Assembly (NCBI GenBank): GCA_031548005.1
Contig: JAVBRK010000078.1
Location: 1-16,390 of the forward strand
Length of the DNA stretch: 16,390 nucleotides
Origin: BNXB01 sp031548005
Lineage (GTDB): Bacteria; Bacteroidota; Bacteroidia; Bacteroidales; Azobacteroidaceae
Direction: 5' to 3'
Shown: in pieces, positions 6,450-13,729 of the stretch
Layout: the number at the start of each line of letters is the position of its first letter
How positions within the stretch are numbered: position 1 is the stretch's first letter
Notes under the pieces: generated by a model
Database searches by the model: none
What the model was told of the DNA's origin: nothing
What the model saw: only the letters and a program-made list of their open reading frames with translations
Translations under genes and position numbers: made by a program

Positions 6450-6896
6450 TTAATTGGTTACAATGTAGGTTTCGCTTATTCCTCCTCCCGATTTATAAAC
6501 ATGGTATTGTTTTAACGGATGCTTTGACCCCGAAACAGGAGCGCCCGACGATGCAATATTGTACACGGCGCCGCATTGAGGGCACTTCGCCTGCAGCCCA
6601 TTCTCATCGGGTTGTATTCTGGTAGTCCTCTCGGCCTCTACGGGACATGACAGGTCGTACGCCTTCAACTGGCTTTCAAATCCATTGATAACCAGTATTC
6701 CGCCATACCCCAAGCGATCGGTTTCCGCCCGCTTCTGTGTAAAAATTTTATAGGAAAGCGATCCGTTCAGGCTGCTATCCTCTCCGTTCAGGTGTAACGT
6801 CAGCCCTACAGGAGCATTCGGGATCGTGGAATAGATCTCGTCTTCGCACGAGAACGCCACCAGCATGAACACGATACTCCATAGTATTTTCTTCAT
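6450..6896 (-). CDS. Lipoprotein with Rieske-like motif lacking His ligands
   Basis: A 148-residue lipoprotein. It has a short basic start, a hydrophobic core and the sequence AFSC at residues 14-17, with Cys17 as the lipidated residue. Cys-Glu-Asp-Glu directly after cleavage resembles the acidic lipoprotein export signal that sends Bacteroidota lipoproteins to the cell surface. The C-terminal half looks like a Rieske [2Fe-2S] fold: AYDLSCPVE (Cys84), then CPQCGAVYNI (Cys105, Cys108), then GAPVSGSKHPLKQYHV, which corresponds to the family's Gly-Pro-rich loop and closing strand. A true Rieske centre needs Cys-x-His and Cys-x-x-His; here the His positions are Val86 and Cys108, so a normal cluster cannot form. 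The remaining three Cys might bind another metal or form a disulfide. It starts 1 base after the aldo/keto reductase stop and ends 7 bases before the PagL-like gene, so translational coupling is likely. Function is unknown. Confidence 0.7.
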   Translation of the reverse strand: MKKILWSIVFMLVAFSCEDEIYSTIPNAPVGLTLHLNGEDSSLNGSLSYKIFTQKRAETDRLGYGGILVINGFESQLKAYDLSCPVEAERTTRIQPDENGLQAKCPQCGAVYNIASSGAPVSGSKHPLKQYHVYKSGGGISETYIVTN

Positions 6897-6897
6897 A

Positions 6898-7851
6898 TCA
6901 AGCGATTATTAATTCGATTTCAGATAATTCTTCCGGAGAAAACCGGCAGTTTTGCAGAGCAGCCAGGTTATCTTTCAATTGAGATACCGAACTGGCGCCG
7001 ACAATCACCGAAGTGACCGGCTCATGATTTAAAACCCAGGCCAAAGCCATTTCGGCCAGTGTTTGTCCACGTCGGGAGGCTAGTCCGTTAAGCTTCCGGA
7101 CTTTCAGAATAATTTCCGGACTCACTTCTTCCCGCCTCAAAAACCCATGACTCTTGGCCGCCCGGGAATTTTCGGGGATTCCATCGATGTATTTATTGGT
7201 CAGGAGTCCCTGGGCCAAAGGAGAAAATGCAATAAACCCGATCCCATGCTCTTTTAACAAGGGAAAAGATTTTGTTTCGGGCTTTCTCCACAACATACTG
7301 TACTTATCCTGGTAGATAAGGCAAGGAACATTTTGCTGAGCCATCATCCGGTAAGCTTTCTCTGCTATTTCCGGAGGATATTTCGACAACCCGGCATACA
7401 AGGCTTTTCCGTACTTCACAACATCGATCAGAGCCTGTACAGTTTCTTCTACCGGTGTTTGCGGATCATAGCGATGGCTGTAAAAAACATCGAAATACTC
7501 CAACCCGGTACGTTTCAAACTCTGGTCTATACTGGCCATGATATATTTACGGGAACCTCCGTCGCCGTAAGTACCGTTCCACATCAGGTGGCCGGCTTTG
7601 GAAGAAATAACCATTTCATCCCGGTGATCTTTCAGCTCTTTTGCCAGTATTTTGCCAAAATTACGTTCAGCGCTACCGGGAGGAGGACCGTAATTATTCG
7701 CCAGGTCGAAATGAGTAATTCCCTGGTCAAAAGCATAGCAAATCATATCGCAAGAAACGGAAAAATCATCCACATCTCCGAAATTATGCCACAGCCCCAA
7801 CGAAACCCGGGGAAGCTGCAAGCCGCTGTTTCCACAAAACCTGTATTCCAT
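6898..7851 (-). CDS. gpr: Aldo/keto reductase, YghZ/Gpr type
   Basis: A 317-residue cytoplasmic NADPH-dependent aldo/keto reductase of the YghZ (AKR14) group; E. coli YghZ reduces L-glyceraldehyde 3-phosphate and methylglyoxal. Highly similar stretches are visible: SLGLWHNFG (17-25), GITHFDLANNYGPPPGSAE (44-62), KAGHLMW, GGSRKY, SLKRTGLEYFDVFYSHR, FSPLAQGLLTNKY and SVIVGAS. The catalytic tetrad is present: Asp49, Tyr54, Lys85 and His126. It is a little shorter than the E. coli protein, starting at MEYRFCGNSG where E. coli carries about a dozen extra N-terminal residues. It is probably the first gene of an operon with the Rieske-like lipoprotein and PagL-like genes. A redox enzyme next to an envelope lipoprotein and a lipid A enzyme has no obvious common pathway. 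A detoxification role is the family expectation, not something shown here. Confidence 0.92.
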   Translation of the reverse strand: MEYRFCGNSGLQLPRVSLGLWHNFGDVDDFSVSCDMICYAFDQGITHFDLANNYGPPPGSAERNFGKILAKELKDHRDEMVISSKAGHLMWNGTYGDGGSRKYIMASIDQSLKRTGLEYFDVFYSHRYDPQTPVEETVQALIDVVKYGKALYAGLSKYPPEIAEKAYRMMAQQNVPCLIYQDKYSMLWRKPETKSFPLLKEHGIGFIAFSPLAQGLLTNKYIDGIPENSRAAKSHGFLRREEVSPEIILKVRKLNGLASRRGQTLAEMALAWVLNHEPVTSVIVGASSVSQLKDNLAALQNCRFSPEELSEIELIIA

Positions 7852-7907
7852 ATTTAATAAACGTAATAAGAATTAAATTCGTATATAAAACCTTTCTAAT
7901 TAAAAAC

Positions 7908-7943
7908 ATCCGGATTTACAAAATTGTTATTTTAATAATCCGG
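7908..7943. promoter_or_regulatory. Divergent promoter region with paired CCGG-centred repeats
   Basis: The 120-base gap between the divergent gpr and fumC genes is AT-rich except for two matching sites. CCGGATT at 7910-7916 and AATCCGG at 7937-7943 form a perfect 7-base inverted repeat with a 20-base spacer. The first site is part of the 8-base palindrome ATCCGGAT (7908-7915), and ATCCGG recurs 30 bases later (7938-7943), about three helical turns. This layout would suit a dimeric regulator controlling one or both genes. ATCCGG is also frequent inside the coding genes here, so chance is possible. No perfect -7 element was found for either gene. Confidence 0.3.
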
Positions 7944-7971
7944 CTATTTATTTAATTAAAAAACTGCATTC

Positions 7972-9366
7972 ATGGATTATCGTACAGAAAAGGACACAAT
8001 GGGCGAAGTGAACGTCCCTGCCGGGGCCTATTATGGCGCCCAGACCCAACGAAGTGTCGAAAACTTCAAAATAGCCCGTGATATCAACCGGATGCCGAAA
8101 GAAATCATCCGGGCTTTTGCATTCCTCAAAAAAGCGGCTGCCATCACCAACTTTGAAGCCGGAGTTCTTCCGGAAGAAAAATGCCGGCTCATCGGACGAG
8201 TCTGCGATGAGATCCTGGCAGGAAAATTAGACGATGAATTTCCATTGGTTGTCTGGCAAACCGGAAGCGGAACACAGAGTAATATGAATGTCAATGAAGT
8301 CATCGCTTTCCGGGGCCAGGTATTACGGGGAGGAAATCTGACAGATAAAGAAAAGTTTCTACTTCCCAACGACGACGTAAACAAGTCCCAGTCTTCCAAT
8401 GATACTTTTCCCACAGCGATGCACATTGCAGCTTATCAAATGCTGGCAGAAACGACTATTCCTGGAATTGAAAAGCTACGAAACACCCTGGCGGAAAAGA
8501 GCCTGCAATATATGCACTTAGTGAAAATCGGCAGGACCCATTTCATGGATGCCACCCCGATTTCTGTCGGACAGGAGTTAAGCGGTTATGTTTCCCAACT
8601 GGATCACGGAATGAAAGCCATCAAAAACAGCCTCGCTCATCTTTCCGAATTAGCCCTGGGAGGAACTGCCGTCGGAACCGGAATCAACACGCCCCCCGGT
8701 TATGCCGTGAACGTCGCCAAAAAAATTGCAGAACTTACAGGACTTCCATTTATTACAGCCCCGAATAAATTTGAGTCGCTTGCCGCTCATGATGCAATCG
8801 TAGAAGCTCATGGAGCGCTCAAAACCGTTGCTGTAAGCCTGATGAAGATCGTCAACGATATCCGGATGCTGAGCTCAGGACCTCGTTCCGGAATCGGTGA
8901 ACTGCATATACCTGACAATGAACCGGGTTCATCCATCATGCCCGGAAAAGTCAATCCCACACAATGCGAAGCATTGACTATGATCGCAGCACAGGTACTC
9001 GGGAACGATGTAGCAATCAACATCGGAGGCGCTACCGGACACTTTGAGTTGAATGTATTCAAACCCATGATGATCTATAATTTCCTTCACAGCGCCCGGC
9101 TGATCGGTGAAGGATGCCGTAATTTCAACGACAAATGCGCCATAGGATTGGAACCCGACGAAAAAACGATCCGGACTCATGTAAACAACTCCCTGATGCT
9201 GGTAACGGCTTTAAACCCGAAAATCGGCTATTATAAGGCTGCAGAAATCGCTCAAAAAGCGCACCGGGATGGAAAAACACTCCGGGAAGCTGCCCTGGAA
9301 ACGGGATATCTGACAGCCGAAGAATTCGATAATTTAATCGACCCGTCTAAAATGATAGGAATATGA
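7972..9366 (+). CDS. fumC: Fumarate hydratase, class II
   Basis: A 464-residue class II fumarase, the iron-independent tetrameric enzyme that interconverts fumarate and L-malate in the cytoplasm (TCA cycle, or reductive branch to succinate in anaerobes). Family motifs are all present: TGSGTQSNMNVNEV (97-110), NDDVNKSQSSNDTFPTAMH (133-151), KIGRTH with the catalytic His190, GGTAVGTG (230-237), and the superfamily signature GSSIMPGKVNPTQCE (319-333) with the loop serine that acts as catalytic base. The VNKSQSSND form and overall length separate it from aspartate ammonia-lyase. The start ATG 7972 gives the usual MDYRTEKDTMGEV N-terminus. It is transcribed divergently from gpr and convergently towards argH, whose stop is 8 bases away. 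Because ArgH produces fumarate, the neighbour may feed it substrate, although the genes are on opposite strands and not co-transcribed. Confidence 0.97.
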   Translation: MDYRTEKDTMGEVNVPAGAYYGAQTQRSVENFKIARDINRMPKEIIRAFAFLKKAAAITNFEAGVLPEEKCRLIGRVCDEILAGKLDDEFPLVVWQTGSGTQSNMNVNEVIAFRGQVLRGGNLTDKEKFLLPNDDVNKSQSSNDTFPTAMHIAAYQMLAETTIPGIEKLRNTLAEKSLQYMHLVKIGRTHFMDATPISVGQELSGYVSQLDHGMKAIKNSLAHLSELALGGTAVGTGINTPPGYAVNVAKKIAELTGLPFITAPNKFESLAAHDAIVEAHGALKTVAVSLMKIVNDIRMLSSGPRSGIGELHIPDNEPGSSIMPGKVNPTQCEALTMIAAQVLGNDVAINIGGATGHFELNVFKPMMIYNFLHSARLIGEGCRNFNDKCAIGLEPDEKTIRTHVNNSLMLVTALNPKIGYYKAAEIAQKAHRDGKTLREAALETGYLTAEEFDNLIDPSKMIGI

Positions 9367-9374
9367 AGAAAGAA

Positions 9375-10718
9375 TTAATTATTTGGATCCAGAAGGGATT
9401 CAATTGCACGGTTTACCTTCTCAAAATTGAAATTTGAGAGAATTTCCTGCTTCAAAGCTGCAATCTGTTCATTGCATAAATTTCCGATACTGCCTTCGTG
9501 TGTGTGGTGGACCTGTTTCTCTGGAATAAAGCGACCCGCCTCGATTTCAAGCCCCACCTGCTTATAGGCATCCCGGAAAGGGACTCCCTGCAACACCAGT
9601 TCATTGACTTTCTCCACGCTGAACAGCAGGTCATATTTATCGTCATCAAGGATGCTTTCGTTGATTTTCATTTCTTGAATCATCATCCCGACCATATCCA
9701 GGCAAGCAGATAATTCGTCGAAAGCAGGCAGAAATGTTTCTTTTACAATCTGCAGATCACGAAAATATCCGGAAGGCAGGTTATTGGTTATCAACGTAAT
9801 TTGTTGAGGAACACTTTGTATTTGGTTACATTTGGCGCGTACCAACTCAAACACATCCGGGTTCTTTTTATGAGGCATGATACTCGATCCGGTAGTAAAC
9901 TCATCCGGTAACCGGATAAATCCGAAGTTCTGACTGCTATACAGACAAGCATCGAATGCCAGTTTAGAGACCGTTGCTGCAACCCCGGCCAGAGCAAACC
10001 CAACCGTGCGTTCCATCTTTCCCCGGCCCATCTGAGCATAAACGACATTGTAGTTCATGGCATCGAAACCCAGTAAGTCGGTCGTCATCCGGCGGTTAAG
10101 AGGAAAAGAAGATCCATACCCGGCAGCCGACCCCAGGGGATTCCTATTACATATTTTATAGGCGGCCTGAAGTAATTGCAGATCATCGGTAAGACTTTCC
10201 GCATAGGCCCCAAACCACAATCCGAACGATGAAGGCATAGCTACCTGAAGGTGTGTATAGCCCGGCAACAGAACCTCCTTATAACGGTTACTGCGAGAGA
10301 TCAGAAGATCGATCAGACCGGAAATTTTCTCTGTAAGGATTTGAATCCGGTGGCGCGTAAACAGCTTAATATCGAGTAATACCTGATCATTACGCGATCG
10401 TCCGCTATGAATTTTTTTTCCAAGATCTCCGAACTGACGGGTCAGCATCAGCTCCACCTGAGAATGAACATCTTCGACCCCCTCTTCAATGACAAAATCA
10501 CCAGAAACAGCAATAGAATAAATTTTTCCCAATCCGTCAAGCAAGACAGGCAATTCTTCCGGTTTCAGCAAACCGATACTTTCCAGCATAATACAGTGCG
10601 CCATAGAACCCAGCACATCGTATTCGGCAAGATACAAATCCATCTCACGATCCTTTCCTACCGTAAATTTTTCAACAGCCTTATTTACTTCGGTATTCTT
10701 TTGCCAGAGCTTACTCAT
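9375..10718 (-). CDS. argH: Argininosuccinate lyase
   Basis: A 447-residue argininosuccinate lyase, which splits argininosuccinate into arginine and fumarate in the last step of arginine synthesis. It belongs to the same fumarase/aspartase superfamily as the converging fumC. Motifs: HSGRSRNDQV (104-113), PGYTHLQ with the catalytic His156, NPLGSAAGYG (193-202) and the signature GSSIMPHKKNPDVFE (277-291) with the loop serine. The protein is slightly shorter than the 455-460 residues of E. coli, consistent with the Bacteroidota form. The start ATG at 10718 gives MSKLWQKNTEVNKAVEKFTVG, a normal beginning. It is the last gene of a minus-strand cluster, 12 bases after the SRPBCC gene, with no other arginine gene in the window. 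I could not see a terminator hairpin in the 8 bases before fumC. Confidence 0.96.
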   Translation of the reverse strand: MSKLWQKNTEVNKAVEKFTVGKDREMDLYLAEYDVLGSMAHCIMLESIGLLKPEELPVLLDGLGKIYSIAVSGDFVIEEGVEDVHSQVELMLTRQFGDLGKKIHSGRSRNDQVLLDIKLFTRHRIQILTEKISGLIDLLISRSNRYKEVLLPGYTHLQVAMPSSFGLWFGAYAESLTDDLQLLQAAYKICNRNPLGSAAGYGSSFPLNRRMTTDLLGFDAMNYNVVYAQMGRGKMERTVGFALAGVAATVSKLAFDACLYSSQNFGFIRLPDEFTTGSSIMPHKKNPDVFELVRAKCNQIQSVPQQITLITNNLPSGYFRDLQIVKETFLPAFDELSACLDMVGMMIQEMKINESILDDDKYDLLFSVEKVNELVLQGVPFRDAYKQVGLEIEAGRFIPEKQVHHTHEGSIGNLCNEQIAALKQEILSNFNFEKVNRAIESLLDPNN

Positions 10719-10730
10719 TCGAACCAGACC

Positions 10731-11144
10731 TTACTTATATTGGATTTTCGACAAAATATCCGCAATTTTGTTGATCCCGTCCTGCAGCGGCTTCGACAAC
10801 ATCGGCTTAAGGAAGGGATTCAACTGAGCTTTCACGGTCAGTTTCATCTTAGTATCGTTTTCTCCCGATTGTTTCAACTGTATCCACATCGAAACTTCCA
10901 TCGGAGATTCATCGGCCGAAAACTTAATTGTTTTACAAGGCTCCCGGTCTACAATAGAGAACTTCACTTTTCCCACAGGGCTAACTGAAAAACTGCAGGA
11001 ATCGCTATCGAATACGATATCCTGAATTTTATCGGCCGGAATTTTGTCCCGCACCCGTTCCAAATTGGTCAAATCGGATAAAATCGTATAAACATCTTCC
11101 TCGTTGTATGGAAGTGTTTTAATTTCACTTACAAATTCTGTCAT
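10731..11144 (-). CDS. SRPBCC (START/Bet v1-like) domain protein
   Basis: A 137-residue cytoplasmic protein with the layout of the SRPBCC fold, a helix-grip that binds hydrophobic ligands: an opening strand (EFVSEIKTL), an early helix (NEEDVYTILSDLTNLERV), a run of antiparallel strands with alternating hydrophobics (CSFSVSPVGKVKFSIVD, KTIKFSA, EVSMWIQL, DTKMKLTVKAQL), and the long closing helix NPFLKPMLSKPLQDGINKIADILSKI. The ligand is unknown. It lies 3 bases after pyrE and 12 before argH, so it is co-transcribed. I recall the order pyrE-SRPBCC-argH from other Bacteroidales, which would imply a housekeeping role, but this cannot be checked here. No enzyme motif is visible. Confidence 0.8.
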   Translation of the reverse strand: MTEFVSEIKTLPYNEEDVYTILSDLTNLERVRDKIPADKIQDIVFDSDSCSFSVSPVGKVKFSIVDREPCKTIKFSADESPMEVSMWIQLKQSGENDTKMKLTVKAQLNPFLKPMLSKPLQDGINKIADILSKIQYK

Positions 11145-11147
11145 TTT

Positions 11148-11786
11148 TCACACATTTGGAGTCCATTTCGACGGATTTTTCCGCCATTCCTGGAGTGTTT
11201 TAATTTCTGATTCGTCAATATAATCGGTTCTCAAAGCCTCGTCTAAAATCGCGTCATAAGTGCAGAGAGTCGTTACATTTACTTTTCCCTCACTCAACGT
11301 TTTTTCGGCTTCTTTCAACCCATAGGTGAAAATAGCGACCATTCCGAGAACATCGCATCCTGCATTACGAACAGCCTCAATCGCTTTCATACTGCTGCCT
11401 CCGGTCGAAATCAGATCTTCAACCACCACCACTTTCGATCCGGGCTTCAGGTCTCCCTCAATCAGGTTTTCCAGACCATGATCTTTTGGAGTAGCACGTA
11501 CATATACGAATGGCAAATTGAGCTCTGCGGCAACCATCGCTCCCTGCGCAATGGCCCCTGTTGCAACTCCGGCAATGGCATCCACCTGCTCGAATTTTTC
11601 CATAACAATCCGGGCCAGTTCCAACTTGATAAAGTTACGGACTGCCGGATAAGAAAGAGTTTTGCGGTTATCGCAATATATGGGAGATTTCCAACCCGAG
11701 GCCCAGATAAAGGGATTGGCCGGTTGCAATTTTACTGCTTTGATTTTCAATAGCTTTTCAGCTACAATTCTCTCAAGTGTTTTCAT
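11148..11786 (-). CDS. pyrE: Orotate phosphoribosyltransferase
   Basis: A 212-residue enzyme that joins orotate to PRPP to make OMP, the fifth step of UMP synthesis. The PRPP-binding signature VVVVEDLISTGGSS lies at about residues 119-132. The catalytic-loop region RATPKDHGLENLIEG (97-111) carries Lys101 and His103, and the substrate-binding N-terminal block FIWASGWKSPIYCDNR (26-41) is typical of the family. Length and start (MKTLERIVAEKLL) are as expected. Adjacent spacing is tight on both sides: 12 bases after yidC and 3 bases before the SRPBCC gene. Its placement in one cluster with pyrG ties together an early and a late pyrimidine step. No attenuator-like structure is seen in the short spacers. 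Confidence 0.96.
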   Translation of the reverse strand: MKTLERIVAEKLLKIKAVKLQPANPFIWASGWKSPIYCDNRKTLSYPAVRNFIKLELARIVMEKFEQVDAIAGVATGAIAQGAMVAAELNLPFVYVRATPKDHGLENLIEGDLKPGSKVVVVEDLISTGGSSMKAIEAVRNAGCDVLGMVAIFTYGLKEAEKTLSEGKVNVTTLCTYDAILDEALRTDYIDESEIKTLQEWRKNPSKWTPNV

Positions 11787-11798
11787 ATGTATATTATT

Positions 11799-13724
11799 TT
11801 ATTTCTTCTTCGAACCTCCCCGCTGTTGCTGGGTCCGTTCTTTGGCCATGGCCTGCTGCTGGCGTTGCGCCTCCTCCATACGGGCCATAAATCCACTTTT
11901 TTTCTTTGGTTTCTTTTTATTTTCTTCCAATTGGGCCAGAAGCTTGTCTTCATTCACAAAATAACGGAACCCAACCGTCATCAAAATTGTAATCAGAGTC
12001 GATACGAAATAATAGTAACTCAAACCGGAAGGATACTGATTGAACCAGACCCACATGAACAACGGCATGATATACATCATCATTTTCATACCCGGCATCT
12101 GCTGTTGGCCAGTATTGGTCTGATCCATATTAAACTTACTGTAGATGATCGTAGTAATCGTCATTAGTAAACAGAACAGACTGATGTGATTCCCGAAATA
12201 CTGTGTAATAAACGGGATATAAGTATTCCAACTGATCACATCATCGTAAGTCGATAAGTCTTTCGCCCAAAGGAAACTTTCCTGCCGGAGTTCGATCGCT
12301 GTCGGGAAAAACATGAACAATGCAATCAGGAAAGGCATTTTCAGCAGCATCGGCATACATCCGCTCATGGGACTGACCCCGGCCTGCCGGTACAATTCCA
12401 TTGTTTTTTGCTGGCGGGTCATGGCCTCGTCCGGCTTGGGGTATTTAGCATTGATTTCTTCTACCTGAGGGCGCATCACCCGCATCTTGGCCGAAGAAAT
12501 ATACGATTTATAGGTAAACGGATACAGAATGAGGTTGATCGTGATCGTTAATAGTAAAATAGCAATGCCAACATTGTTGCAAATGCCTGCCCAGAAATCG
12601 AACAAGGGGATGACAAGCCATTTATTGACATAGCGGAAAAGACTCCAGCCCAGCGGTACCAAACGTTCCAACTGCAGGTCCTGACCCTTAAAATGTGTTT
12701 TGTCGTATTCTTTCAGCATTTTGTATTCATTGGGGCCAAAGAAATAATAAAAACCTGCTTTCTGCCCTCCTCTCGGATCGAAAGGAACGCTGGTCGTGGT
12801 TGTATACTGCTTCAGAAGGTGTTCGTCCTTCAATAATTTAGAATCCAGCTTCGTAGCTTCAAAACCTTCATCGGCAATCAAAACCGAAGAAAAGAACTGA
12901 TCTTTGTAAGCAATCCATTTCAATTTATTGGAAATGGTCCGTGAATCATCTTTCGTTTCACGCAGCTCCTCCAGATCATTGTCGGCTAAGTACTTGGCAG
13001 TCATTCGTGCATACCGTTCCTCAAAGCTACGGCCTTTTTCCTGTCTTCTGATATATTGCATCCACTGGATATCCAGAGTATTCGTACCTGCAACCAGGTG
13101 TTTTTCCAGATTATTCGGAACGACATCGAACTTAACCATATAATCATTGGGGGCCAACGAATAAACAAAATCGAGCGAACCGCCATCATCAGTTTTTAGT
13201 TGCATCGTTACCTGATTTGCAGCGACTTCAGGTTCGAAAAATAAATCTCCGGTATTGATCACCCGGTTATTGGACGTCAGGAGCGTGGCAGAGAATGCCG
13301 ACTCATTGCGACCATCGAAAAGCAGCAATGGCGCTGCGTCGTAAGTCTTATAATTTTTCAGGCGAACCGAGTGGATCTGCCCTCCTTTCGTGGAAAATTT
13401 GACTTCCAGAAGTTCGTTCTCCAGGGTCACTATTTCTTCTTTTCCTTCGGCAACACTTGCAAATGCGCCCAATTCATTTTGCTGTTGTACTTTCCGGGCC
13501 GAATCGGGATTCGCCGCGGAGATCGAATCCAGCACAAGCGACTGCTGTTGAACCTCTTTTGCCTTTGATTCTATTTCTGCTTGTTGTTTCGACTGGATAG
13601 CAGCTATCGAATCGTTATAGCGCTTTTGAACCTCGATCTGCTCCTGCGAGGGACGGTTTAACCAGGAAAAACCGACAAAAACCAATAGTATTAAAACGAA
13701 ACCAATGATTGTATTTTTATCCAT
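11799..13724 (-). CDS. yidC: Membrane protein insertase YidC
   Basis: A 641-residue inner-membrane insertase that folds and inserts membrane proteins alone or with SecYEG. An N-terminal membrane segment (about 5-20, IIGFVLILLVFVGFSW) is followed by a Gln/Lys/Ser-rich linker and a large periplasmic beta-sandwich domain (to about residue 365). The conserved insertase core then has its first hydrophobic segment at NVGIAILLLTITINLILYPF, the cytoplasmic loop YISSAKMRVMRPQVEEINAKY with the groove Arg region, then PMLLKMPFLIALFMFFPTAIELRQ, and two later segments. The tail from about residue 600 is highly basic and Gln-rich (KKKPKKKSGF, then RQQQAMAKERTQQQRGGSKKK), suited to contacting ribosomes. It starts 5 bases after the pyrG stop, suggesting translational coupling. 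The usual neighbours of proteobacterial yidC (rnpA, rpmH) are absent, as expected in this phylum. Confidence 0.96.
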   Translation of the reverse strand: MDKNTIIGFVLILLVFVGFSWLNRPSQEQIEVQKRYNDSIAAIQSKQQAEIESKAKEVQQQSLVLDSISAANPDSARKVQQQNELGAFASVAEGKEEIVTLENELLEVKFSTKGGQIHSVRLKNYKTYDAAPLLLFDGRNESAFSATLLTSNNRVINTGDLFFEPEVAANQVTMQLKTDDGGSLDFVYSLAPNDYMVKFDVVPNNLEKHLVAGTNTLDIQWMQYIRRQEKGRSFEERYARMTAKYLADNDLEELRETKDDSRTISNKLKWIAYKDQFFSSVLIADEGFEATKLDSKLLKDEHLLKQYTTTTSVPFDPRGGQKAGFYYFFGPNEYKMLKEYDKTHFKGQDLQLERLVPLGWSLFRYVNKWLVIPLFDFWAGICNNVGIAILLLTITINLILYPFTYKSYISSAKMRVMRPQVEEINAKYPKPDEAMTRQQKTMELYRQAGVSPMSGCMPMLLKMPFLIALFMFFPTAIELRQESFLWAKDLSTYDDVISWNTYIPFITQYFGNHISLFCLLMTITTIIYSKFNMDQTNTGQQQMPGMKMMMYIMPLFMWVWFNQYPSGLSYYYFVSTLITILMTVGFRYFVNEDKLLAQLEENKKKPKKKSGFMARMEEAQRQQQAMAKERTQQQRGGSKKK

Positions 13725-13729
13725 GATAA

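Noticed and set aside
7333..7857. + strand open frame of 174 codons opposite the aldo/keto reductase gene
   Set aside because: It is fully antisense to a gene with all family motifs and has no family resemblance of its own.
10407..10988. + strand open frame of 193 codons across argH and the SRPBCC gene
   Set aside because: It is antisense to two supported genes and low in recognisable features.
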